NCBI GenBank assembly: GCA_943704425.1
Contig: CALSCP010002654.1
Location: 11,763-34,861 of the forward strand
DNA from: Ministeria vibrans ATCC 50519
Taxonomy: Eukaryota; Opisthokonta; Filasterea
Length of the DNA stretch: 23,099 bases
Reading direction: 5' to 3'
Of the stretch, positions 10,201-18,836 are shown piece after piece (position 1 is the first letter of the stretch; every line of letters begins with the position of its first letter). The position numbers were made by a program, and so were the translations under genes. The notes under the pieces are model-generated. The model ran no database searches and was not told the DNA's origin. It saw only the letters and a list, made by a program, of their open reading frames with translations.

Positions 10201-10843
10201 TACGTCATGCCGTAGGGGGCGCCGGTGGACGAGTCGATGGCTGGCTGTGAGACGCGCGTCACACACGACGGATGGCGTCGCCACACAAAGCGCGAGCTAT
10301 GCTTGTGGTGCGGCTCGCGGTTGAAGAGGAAGTTGTAGCCCAGGTCACCGCGAGCACGCCCTGCAGGGAAAGAGGGGGTGGGAGAGTCCCGGGTGTGAGC
10401 AGGAGAGGGTGTAATGTGAAAACAAGGTCGGACCGAACAACTTGTTCCAGTTTGAGACACAGCCGCCGCGATTGGTGCTGCTGGTGCCGCCAAAGAGGTA
10501 CGTCGGGGTGTTTGGGTCGAACACAACGTTGACGCTGGTCGTTGACGACGTCACATACTCGTGCGGAGTGAAAATATTGTCAAATGCATCCTTGACAATA
10601 ATAAAAAAAAAACAAAACAAAAGATAAGAAAAAAAAAATGTCAGCGGGTCCTTCTGGTCAAAACAGCAGCACTGCACACACACACACACAACACATATAC
10701 AATATACACACCCACACGATGCGTACCGTTGTGTAGTGGCCGCCGTCGGCACTTCTGACAGTTTGGCACTTATCAACCGCCATTGCCCCGTGCAGCGCCG
10801 CCACGGCCATCAGCAGGATCCCCCAGACGCGCATGAGTTTCAT
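4225..10843 (-). CDS. Giant EGF-repeat single-pass transmembrane receptor (Notch/fibropellin-like)
   Basis: Five exons are inferred: 10843-10727, 10590-10434, 10360-9923, 9867-4831 and 4769-4225. They join in frame into about 2097 residues. The chosen ATG opens a clear signal peptide (MKLMRVWGILLMAVAALHGAMA). Residues about 23-270 are an unrecognised extracellular head. About 42 EGF modules follow (residues about 275-1856), most with six cysteines and many with the calcium-binding DxDEC start. Two modules near 9180-9290 carry only four cysteines. Next comes a beta-rich juxtamembrane region (LTFPSGAL, VTHFSTV) resembling ZU5-type folds. One membrane helix lies at about 2013-2039, then HKRRRR stop-transfer residues and a 58-residue acidic tail. 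The layout suggests a cell-surface adhesion or signalling receptor. No Notch LNR, ankyrin or kinase domain is present, so orthology with Notch is not claimed. The ATG lies 163 bp past the stop of the alsin-like gene on the same strand. Confidence 0.9.
7481..8542 (-). repeat. 228-bp tandem array encoding paired EGF modules
   Basis: A 228-bp unit coding for two EGF modules (76 residues) starts at 7481, 7709, 7937, 8165 and 8393; the last copy is partial and diverges after about 8542. Copies differ by only a few scattered bases, including silent sites. The other EGF modules of the gene are clearly diverged, so this block was duplicated or homogenised recently. Confidence 0.95.
10675..10690. repeat. 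(CA)8 microsatellite in EGF gene intron 1
   Basis: A run of eight CA units plus flanking CA-rich sequence lies in the 136-nt first intron (10591-10726). On the sense strand it reads as GT repeats shortly after the splice donor. Confidence 0.85.
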
Positions 10844-10942
10844 CAAGCTGTGCGGGTCGATGTTTCGTCACAAAATGGCACAGTAATGGTTTTGGAGAAA
10901 GAAAAGTTTTGATATGATAAAATCCGGAATCCCCTTCACACC

Positions 10943-10948
10943 TTTATT
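10943..10948 (-). terminator. Polyadenylation signal of the alsin-like gene
   Basis: Plus-strand TTTATT reads AATAAA on the minus strand, 58 nt past the inferred stop at 11007. It lies within about 100 bp upstream of the EGF receptor start codon, so the two transcription units are almost touching. Confidence 0.55.
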
Positions 10949-11006
10949 AAAGAATAGAAAGAAGAAATATTTTGATCTTATCTATCTACATAGTACAAAC
11001 ATATCG

Positions 11007-14000
11007 TTACACCCTCTCTCCCTCCTCAACAACAACAAGCACCCCGGCACACAACGTTGTGATAAGCACATCCAATTCTCCATGTCGAATCTCGCTCGTG
11101 TACGTCTCCAAGAACAGCGACTCCAGCAGCTACACAGCAATGTACAAAATTACGACGATTCAAACATCACAACAGCTCTGCATACCAATCGATGAGAGGA
11201 CGCAGCACGCTCGTCGGTGAGCTCTGCCGCGGCACGGACCACCACAAAGACAGCAAGGGGCAGCCACAGATCGAGATTGGAGGAGACTGAGGGAAGACCC
11301 TGGGTGGACAGAGCGGCAGCCATGCGTTCAAAGACCAGCACAACGTGCGCCAGCGAGTCCACCGTGTCCGTCACCAGACTCACCAGTGCGTCCACCGACT
11401 CGCCGTACCAGTCGTCGGGGGCCATGGCAAGCGCATTGAGTGCACCACTGGGTAGCTCAAGATGCGCCAAGAGAGCAGTGTCGTCGAGCGCAGCCAGAAG
11501 ACGCGCGCCAATGCGAAAGGAACGCATGCGCGCCGTCTGTGCACTCTCGTACACACGCAGCATGGTCGTCTTGACCAAAGGCGTGCAGAATAGACGTCGC
11601 GCCACGACGGGCGATACTGCACAACGCTCGGCCGCGCGACACACATACGCAACGAGTGCACCCAGGTCGCGCTGGGCAAGTTCGAGAAAGCGGTTGGGAC
11701 TGGGCACGTCGGAGTACGCCCACAGAAAGAGTTCACGACAGGCGGCCGTCAACTGCACCAGTGGATGCGCAACAACCGCTTCGACTGCACTCCCGTGTGC
11801 GGCACCATCTCCAAGGCGACTCCAGCCCACCACCCGTCCATCATCGTCCACAACTGCCTCAGCCTCGAGCGCATCCCACTGCGTTATCGCGTCCACTCGT
11901 TCCGGATGCTCTGCCATGCGTCCAACCTGTTCTTCAAAGCGTCGCTGCACCGCATCCCACCGCCCGCGCACCCCGACAAACGCCTCGACGACCTCACTGC
12001 CGCCCACTTCGTGTGTCAGGTTGTCCGCACGCGAAAAAGTCTGCACCACCTGCGCATTCTGAGAGATTTCGCGTGCTCGCGCCGTTGGCGTGCTCGGTGT
12101 TGGCGACACGCGCCGCTGTACTTGGTGATCGTGTGTGGCCGATAGCAGTACGCGAAGCGCACCGGCAATCTTGAGGTGTCCTTCACGGTCGGCGCCACTT
12201 CCCGCACTGCTCGTGTCGCTACTGTGCTGTCCGGTCGACTCGTCCGTGTCGTCCGCCACCAGAGGACCCACAAAAGAGCCCTCGAGGACCATGCCGCCCA
12301 TGGTAAGTCGACCATGGCCCGACGTTTTGAGTGTCCCCGAAAAAATGCCGTCAAAAACACCCTCGTTGCCACAAAAAACGCGCGCAGGACCCACCATACG
12401 TCCCGCCGTCCACCGACCCACACACACCAGCTGCTGCTCGCGGTCGCTCCAGCAGCCCACGCCGGCACAGCGTCCGTCTGCCCACTCGCCCACATACCGT
12501 CGCACACCCTCCATTTGCACTCCAAAGCCGGCTCGGCGTCCACGCGACCACGAGCCAGCATAGCGCAAGCGCCGTTCAGAGTGCACAAGCGTGCCAAAGC
12601 CCGAACGCACATCGTCAAGCCACTGCCCACAGTAGACACTCCCGTCGACAAGTACCGCTTGCCCATCACCGGTGCGCCGGTCACGCACATACTCCCCCAC
12701 ATACTCCACATGATCGCCCTTGCGCCCGACAAACCGGCCAACGCCGTGCCGTCGTCCCTCGACAAAGTCCCCAACAAACACCACACCCGGCTCGTACTCG
12801 AGACGCCCGCGCCCATGCGGCAGACCCTGGTACCACATGCCCAGGTAGCGGGCACCACGCGGAATGTCGCCCACCACACGGTCGTGGCGGAAGGTATAGG
12901 CACACGGACCACGTACCGCATCGGAGGTGGTTGAGGGGGCAGCAGTCGTCGCCAAAGCAGACGCGTCTAGGCTCGCATCCACTCCTGCGCTCGTGACCGC
13001 TGTAAGATGAAAAAGATCATGATGATGCGTGTCGCTGACACTCGGCATAACAGTGCCAGCGCGTGCCTCTCTCACAAGTTGTTCGCATCGTCGCCGCAGC
13101 TTGGCCGAGGGCCACACAAGCGCAACGCGCTCCTCGGGGAGAGTCAGGAACATTTGCACTTGGTTGTCGGTCGAGTCGTTGGCAACAACACTCGCTCCGC
13201 CCACAGTGGCACTGGAGGGGTCGATCGTGTCGAGCCAGATAATCTCAAGGGGGGTCATGGTGACAATGAAAGCACGCACAGGCTGCCACTGAACACGCGC
13301 GACGCCGTCGTTGAGGAAGAGAAAGGTGTCGGACGAGAGGCCAAAAGCTGGTCGACGCACTGCCACTAGCATCGGCAAGAGCACACGACGACCGGGACTC
13401 AGTAGATAGCGACGCAACGCGCGCTGCTCCTGGTAGAACTTGAGGGTCGCATGAGCGTCGTAGCGCAGGCGATCGCTTGTCGCAATAAGGTCGCTCCAGT
13501 GTGCGCACGCTGCCATCAGCGTGTGTTGTGATTCGGTGTTCTCGGGCAACTGACTGCCGCAACGCCCACACTCGGCAGCGCGCTCTTTCACCCGCACAAG
13601 GATGACACCAAAGGCGTCCTGATCGTCGGCCGACCCGAACACACCGGTCACAAGACACTCGGCGAGGGCACTCTGAAAGGCACGCACCACTCGCGCGTGC
13701 TCCTCGACACGCTCACTGAGCAGCGCCGTTGCACACTCAACTCGTGTCCACTGTCGCGGTGCACAACTCTGCTCGCGGTTGTTGTCGGCCGACGCTGCCA
13801 ATAGCATTTGCCACGTGAAGCGCAGCAGACGACGGAAGGCCGTGTAGAAGGCGACGCGCGCCGCATCCTCGGTCGCCGCCACGTCGGCTTTGTCGCCCAA
13901 CAGCGGTCCACACACCACGGGAGTGGGCAACGGAAAGGGCACAGACGAAGCAACAGCGCCAGACGAGTACGACATCAGGGAGGCGCCGTCGTCGGCGACA

Positions 14001-15406
14001 GTTGCATCGCCATTACTCGTGTCGTGTTGCCGTTGTGGTTGAAGTTGATGAGGGTGTGTGCCGTCAGGACTGGACCGGCTGTACTCGTGCGAGTGGTCGT
14101 GAGCATGGTCGGTGCTGCCACCACTGCTGTCAACAATGGTAGTGGTGTGGTCGGACGAGCGTGGCGGCATGCGGTCGCAGAGGGACAAGAGGCGTCGGTA
14201 GAAGAGACGTTCGTGGTGAGTGTAGAGCAGCTGAGTGAGGGCGTAAGGTGGGGCGGGCTTGAAGCCAGCGACAATGCAGGTGCCCTGTTGCCCGCTGCTG
14301 CTGAGTGAAAGTGCCATAAGGGTTGAGCGACGTGCGGAGCGAAGGCAGACGAGGTCGAGCGAGCGCCCCACGGCGGCGGGTAGGGGCGCCAAGAGAATGC
14401 TCCAGGAGCCGTTGGGTCCCTCGTTGCTCAGAAAGACAGAGCCCCCCTTGGAGGCGCTCACATGCGTACAAATGTGTGCAACAAGATCTTCGACGCGCGT
14501 TGCAGTCGCCTCGCCGTTGCCCCAGTGGTACGCTTCGCCGTCAAATGTGATAGCGGCCGAGTGGGCGGGACCGCCCGACACATGCGAGACGTTGACGTGA
14601 CGCAGACCGCGCACGAGAGTGGGTCGCTCGACGTGGCGCTGGGCCAAGGCAACACCGCACTGACCTCCCGAGTTGTCGCCAAAGGCCCACACCTGCGTTT
14701 GGTTTGCTGAGATTCCACGGTGCACGACGACGAGGGTGTGTCGCATGCCGCAGGCCACACGTAAGATGCGACAGTTCTCCGACCAGGCGTGCACCGTGGG
14801 CTTGGGCAGGTGCGGTTGCAAGTGGTCCTCGTTGGAGTCGTCGGTGTCGCCGGGCTGATTGAAGGTACCCTCGTTCCACACAAAGAGGCGAGTGCGATCG
14901 ACACTCACGGCAACAATGTGTTCGTAGCCGCCCGCAATGCACGCCTGTGCCGCGTACACGTCCGTGGCCAGCAGCGCAAAGCGCCCCACGGCAAAGCCTC
15001 GGCCCGACACATACAGCCGGCCGGCGCTCGTGACCACAATGCTTGTGGAGTCGCCACAGGCGATGCCCACCGCCACCTCGTCTGCCGTCAACAAGTCGAG
15101 GCCGCGAACGGCCGTGGGAACCTGCTGTGCGCGACCGCCCGGCTCGCCGTTGCCCAACTGGCCGCTGGCATTGCTGCCGCAGGTGAGGACCCGGCGGTCG
15201 TGCGTGAGCAGGAGGACGTGTTCGCTGCCACAGGCGACGGCCGCGATGTCGCTCGCGTTTTTCAGCGGACGGAACGATGTTGAGGGAAGCACAGAGAAGA
15301 GGTAGGCGCGATCGCTGTCCTCGTCGTGCTCGTCCCCCTCGCTCTCCTTTCTTCTCCGCCGCTCACCGTCGCCGTCGTCCAACCGGAATGGTGGGAGTCG
15401 GGACAT
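11007..15406 (-). CDS. Alsin-like RCC1-DH/PH-MORN-VPS9 protein, probable Rab5 GEF
   Basis: Two exons are inferred, 15406-11186 and 11129-11007, separated by a 56-nt GTATGC..TAG intron; together they give 1447 residues. Residues about 50-330 form an RCC1-like propeller (VACGSEHVLLLT, VWAFGDNSGGQCG). A His/Ser-rich linker follows. Residues about 515-785 match the position and helical look of the alsin DH/PH region, but this is weak. Residues about 850-1048 contain eight or so MORN repeats (YLGMWYQGLPHGRGRLEYEPG, continuing). Residues about 1300-1440 are a VPS9 domain (LPLAVFVVVRAA). Splicing adds 40 residues (LLESLFLETYTSEIRHGELD...) that complete the VPS9 fold; the unspliced frame stops within it. 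In animals this architecture activates Rab5 on early endosomes. Upstream it shares a 109-bp divergent region with the PKD-like gene. Confidence 0.9.
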
Positions 15407-15515
15407 CAGAAGGACAAGATGTGAATAAAAAATTGGCGCTTCAAAATATCAAATTATTCCTTCTTTTGACTTTTCACTGACTTTTCATTTTTCAATAATT
15501 TTTTCGAATTTCGAC
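15407..15515. promoter_or_regulatory. Divergent promoter region, alsin-like / PKD-like genes
   Basis: Only 109 bp separate the two opposed start codons, so both promoters and 5' UTRs must fit here. The stretch is A/T-rich and repeats GACTTTTCA twice at about 15468-15488. No clear TATA box is seen. Confidence 0.6.
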
Positions 15516-16473
15516 ATGAAACTCACGATTGCTCTTCTCGCTCTGTTCGCGATTGCGTTCGCGATGGATCCTCTCGAGGATGCGTACAACCTCGGTCTTG
15601 ACGTCTCCGCAAACGATTATGTAAGACAGCGCATTGCCCTCTGCCCGCACACCCTCCCCGTGCGACCCACACGTGTCTATACACAGCGTTTGTTCTGCGC
15701 GCGCGTTCAAACAAATCGATTTATTTTTTGGACGAGGAATGTTGAGAAAAAAAACAAGCGAAAAAAAAAAACGCAAAGTGGATTACGCGAGTGTTGCGGG
15801 ACTGTTAGACTCGGTAGGGTGCAGTAGACAGGCGAAGGTTCTGCACTGGAAGTAGTGGCGTGGGCGGGCATGCGCGTGCAGTGCAGTTCGGGAGTTTTAC
15901 TGTTCGTCCAGAAAAAAAAAAGACTACAGCGCATTTTATAAAACAACGCAAGTCGCCGCGCAGAGGCACAGCCAGACTTGAGACTGCTTTGGCATTTGCC
16001 AACCCAATTGAAACGCGAAGACGAGCGAGTTTTGTTGTTCTGAGTCGAAAAGGGTTATCGACACTCACACACAACACAACACACATTCCGACTCTGTCTG
16101 TGTTGCACAGGTTGAGATTTACAACTCCACGGGACTGCATTGCGGATGCAAGCCCAAGATCGATCAGTACGTGATTGAGGCGATGCCGGGACACCAGTCG
16201 GCCAACGTGGCCGTCGTCGGCGACTACGGCAGCTGCGACCCGGCGCAGAAGCAGCCAATGCGCATCTTCATCAAGTGGGGCGACGGCTGTTCGTTCACAA
16301 CGGACCGTCTCCCGCACGTTGCGCCCTTCCAGTCGACACACCGCTACGAAGAGCCGGGCACCTACCGTATCCGCGTCTACTACTGCTCGGCCGTCTCGGC
16401 AACCAACCTTGTGCCCCGCTGCAGTGTCCGCACCCGCTCTGTGGACATTGCGCCCGCCAACTTTGGACAGTAA
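15516..16473 (+). CDS. Small secreted PKD-like protein
   Basis: Two exons are inferred, 15516-15620 and 16111-16473, giving 155 residues. The start is the first ATG and opens a typical signal peptide (MKLTIALLALFAIAFA) with cleavage near residue 16. After splicing, the mature part carries an N-glycosylation site (NST), six cysteines that could form three disulfides, and a PKD-like core, KWGDG followed by HRYEEPGTYRIRVYYC. Such beta-sandwich folds usually mediate extracellular or carbohydrate contacts; the exact role is unknown. The intron (15621-16110, GTAAGA..CACAG) is 490 nt, by far the longest in this window. The stop lies 52 bp from that of the convergent thioesterase gene. The PKD call rests on the WGDG and PGTY motifs only. 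Confidence 0.75.
15621..16110 (+). other. 490-nt intron of the PKD-like gene
   Basis: The intron has a good donor (GTAAGA) and an acceptor after a pyrimidine-rich tract (GCACAG). It contains two A-tracts near 15750-15770 and 15913-15922, a TTTTATAAAA element at about 15933-15942 and an ACACAACACAACACAC run near the acceptor. No RNA gene was recognised. Confidence 0.7.
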
Positions 16474-16525
16474 AAAACTGAAAAGCCATCGTCGAAATCA
16501 CATTTAAGATGGGAATATGGTGTAA

Positions 16526-18733
16526 TTATAAGTGAGCAACACCCTTTGCGCGTCGCATCGCCTCAATAGTGCGCAGAAATTGTCCATAGGAGCGCGGAAG
16601 GACACGACGGAGTGGCTGCAGCAACATGACAAACGAAAAAAACAGGAGGAAGGGAGAGTTAGTTGAGAGAGTGAGTCAGTCGAGTCAACACTCGTCTTTA
16701 CCTTGTTTGGGGCAAGAAAAGTAATATTGAAGCAATTGGTAGTGTGTTTCTGACCCGTCTCGGGATCTAGCACATCGGCAAGGACTGAGACCTGAAAGGC
16801 CTTTGGGTCATAGTCGAGAGATTGATGCCCCGGCGAGAAGACAACCTGTGAGGTGAGACTGAGGATGGAACCAATGGCGACGGGACGGCGGAAGGCAATG
16901 TCATCGATGCACAGCAGACGCGGTGTGTCCTGGCTGAACATGGCGCCGTTGGCCCACGCCAGTTCATACGCTACGAGGACACATGCTTAGCTCAAAATGG
17001 CAGTGGGATGGATACTGTGCAATCATTCCATTGTATGTAAAATTGACAATAGAATAAGTGTGACTAAAACGAGTGTGATTGCAAGCAGTTTGCAGTGCAG
17101 TAGAATGTGTGTGATTGCAAGCAGTTTGCAGTGCAGTAGAATGTGTGTGATTACAAGCAGTTTGCAGTGCAGTAGAATGTGTGTGATTGCAAGCAGTTTG
17201 CAGTGAATGTGTGTGATTGCAAGCAGTTTGCAGTGCAGTAGAATGTGTGTCACTGCGAGCAGTTTGCAGTACAACCAGTCATCAATGTTACACTGAGTGC
17301 AGTTTCGAGTGAGAGCGTGTGCACATGAAGTTATACTGCTAAACGAATGGTTAATTATTTTTACCTTCTTTCATAAGGTATCCTCCAAAAATCTTATTAT
17401 GTACATTACGATCCTAAAAAAAACAGTAAAAAGAAAACAGTGAGAGAAGGAAAAAATGAGAAAAAAAGAGAAACCTGAGGCTGACAGAGACGGGTTGAGC
17501 TCATAGTCGTGTCTTTCATGTACACGCAGGGCGCACCCCCCGCATTGGTCGCGGCTTGCTGGGCCTTCTTCTGTTCCATGTACAGCGCATGGATAACCAG
17601 CCGCTCGGTCTCTGACGGCGCCATCCGCTCCAGTCCATTGCTCACTTGCTCTCTTCGCTCTCGTGTGTTCTCTATCATGTCACACATCTTACGTCTTATT
17701 CCTTTTTCTCTGCTTCTCGTCTTTCCCAATCGTACTTTCGCCCTGTTCGAACAGCGCCTTTTCTTCCGGTGTGCTCACAATCAGTCGGTTGACTTTCGCC
17801 GCCTTTTCGTTTTGTGCATCCCGTGCCACAAACGTAAATTTCGCTACAAACACCGTCAGGAAAAGGTCTCTTATCTCTTTCTCTTTTGTGCATCTCTCTC
17901 AGCTCTGACCGGTCAGAGTCGTTTCGCCAATGGGAAACGCAGAGGAACTCTCAACTGCGGTGGGCAGTGTAAGACTGCGCATCCATACGGTGATCTCCAT
18001 GGAACTGTTTCCCACCCACGTGACGTGTCCGCTCAAGCGATAGTCCACATCTGCTCGAACCCGATGTGTCTGTGACAACAGTTCGATCTTGTCGACCGAC
18101 GCAGTCACAAGCGTCAGTGGCGATGTCTGCGGGTCGCCGTCGTCGCAATGCTTGACTACACACATAGCGCCGCACTCAGCATTCTTCTTCTCCTTCTCCT
18201 TCTCCTTCTCCTTCTTCTTCTTCTTCTCTCTCTCTCTCTCTCTCTCTCTCCCTCTCTCTGCATATTATCCTTACATGCAATGTTTCCCGCAAATGCGTCC
18301 AAGTCTTCCAATATTTTTCCAAAGCGAATGGCACCCACCAGATTCATATACTCATCGCGCAGCACCGGGTCTGTGCCAAAACACAGGTCTGTCTCGTGCA
18401 TTGAGTCGCTCATGCGCTTCTCCACCACACGATGCTCGCGGACATTTCGCTACAGAACAATGAAAACCCGTTTCACACCAGAAAAACCTTTTCGATCGGC
18501 CGTACGGGCACACCTGGCGCTTGAAACAGCGGCACTGCATGAGATTCGTCGGCACTGGTGGCTGCAAGACGGCCACGCCAAAGCTCTTCGGTGACTTTGG
18601 AGCGGAATCGCGGTGTGAAGCGGGCGTTGCCGTCATCCGCCCGTCGCGCCGTACTGGCCGAAAACACACGCGCACGGGACACGCTCAGTCCACTGCGCAC
18701 CCATGCAATTGATTTTCCTACGTTCGCCAACAT
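16526..18733 (-). CDS. ACOT9-like: ACOT9-type mitochondrial acyl-CoA thioesterase
   Basis: Eight exons are inferred: 18733-18506, 18449-18275, 18155-17910, 17843-17736, 17671-17475, 17413-17365, 16970-16702 and 16615-16526. They give 453 residues, close to the 439 of human ACOT9. The family hydrolyses acyl-CoA to fatty acid and CoA with two hot-dog domains. The N-terminus (MLANVGKSIAWVRSGLSVSR) is basic and Ser-rich, as in mitochondrial targeting peptides. First hot-dog: RFGKILEDLDAFAGNIAF, SGHVTWVGNSSMEI and KFTFVARDAQNEKAAKVNRL. Second hot-dog: NKIFGGYLMKEAYELAWANG, DDIAFRRPVAIGSIL and NCFNITFLAP. All splice phases agree. The first donor is uncertain: 18505 gives a 56-nt intron, 18487 a 38-nt one. 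Intron 2 holds a long purine tract and intron 6 a minisatellite. The gene starts 103 bp from the Nudix-Yvh1 gene. Confidence 0.9.
17073..17272. repeat. 36-bp minisatellite inside ACOT intron 6
   Basis: Six units start at 17073, 17109, 17145, 17181, 17211 and 17247. The spacing is 36 bp except for one copy of 30 bp. The unit reads GTGTGATTGCAAGCAGTTTG then CAGTGCAGTAGAATGT and includes the small hairpin TGCAA-gcagt-TTGCA (first copy 17079-17093). The last unit is the most diverged. The array fills about half of the 394-nt intron 16971-17364. Confidence 0.95.
18182..18259. repeat. 78-nt pure pyrimidine/purine tract in ACOT intron 2
   Basis: The plus strand has 78 consecutive C/T bases: CTTCTC-type units, then CTT, then TC repeats. 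The host intron (18156-18274, 119 nt) is on the minus strand, so the sense RNA is an unbroken GA/GAA run. Confidence 0.95.
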
Positions 18734-18836
18734 ATACCAAATGCGCCAAACGGGTAAATATCAATGAGTCCAAGGGAATTCGGGATGATCATGGAACTGT
18801 TTGGTTGACTGAACTTTCCCTCATTCAATTTTCGCA
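18734..18836. promoter_or_regulatory. Divergent promoter region, ACOT / Nudix-Yvh1 genes
   Basis: The two start codons point away from each other across 103 bp, so a shared bidirectional promoter is likely. The stretch is A/T-rich with no obvious TATA box. Confidence 0.6.

Noticed and set aside
11217-12934. Long plus-strand frames (281 and 252 residues) opposite the alsin-like gene
   Set aside because: Low-complexity Arg/Ser/Pro/Thr composition typical of antisense frames in GC-rich coding DNA; MORN and VPS9 motifs are on the minus strand.
17073-17272. CRISPR array (36-nt repeat length)
   Set aside because: The units are directly adjacent with no spacers, and they lie in an intron of a eukaryotic gene.
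16997-17274. Small repetitive proteins encoded by the minisatellite on either strand
   Set aside because: The open frames follow from a repeat unit divisible by three without stops. Exons on both sides show that this is an intron.
18450-18487. 38-nt version of ACOT intron 1 (donor GTTTTT)
   Set aside because: In frame but shorter than any other intron here; the GTACGG donor at 18505 gives 56 nt, which fits its neighbours. It remains possible.
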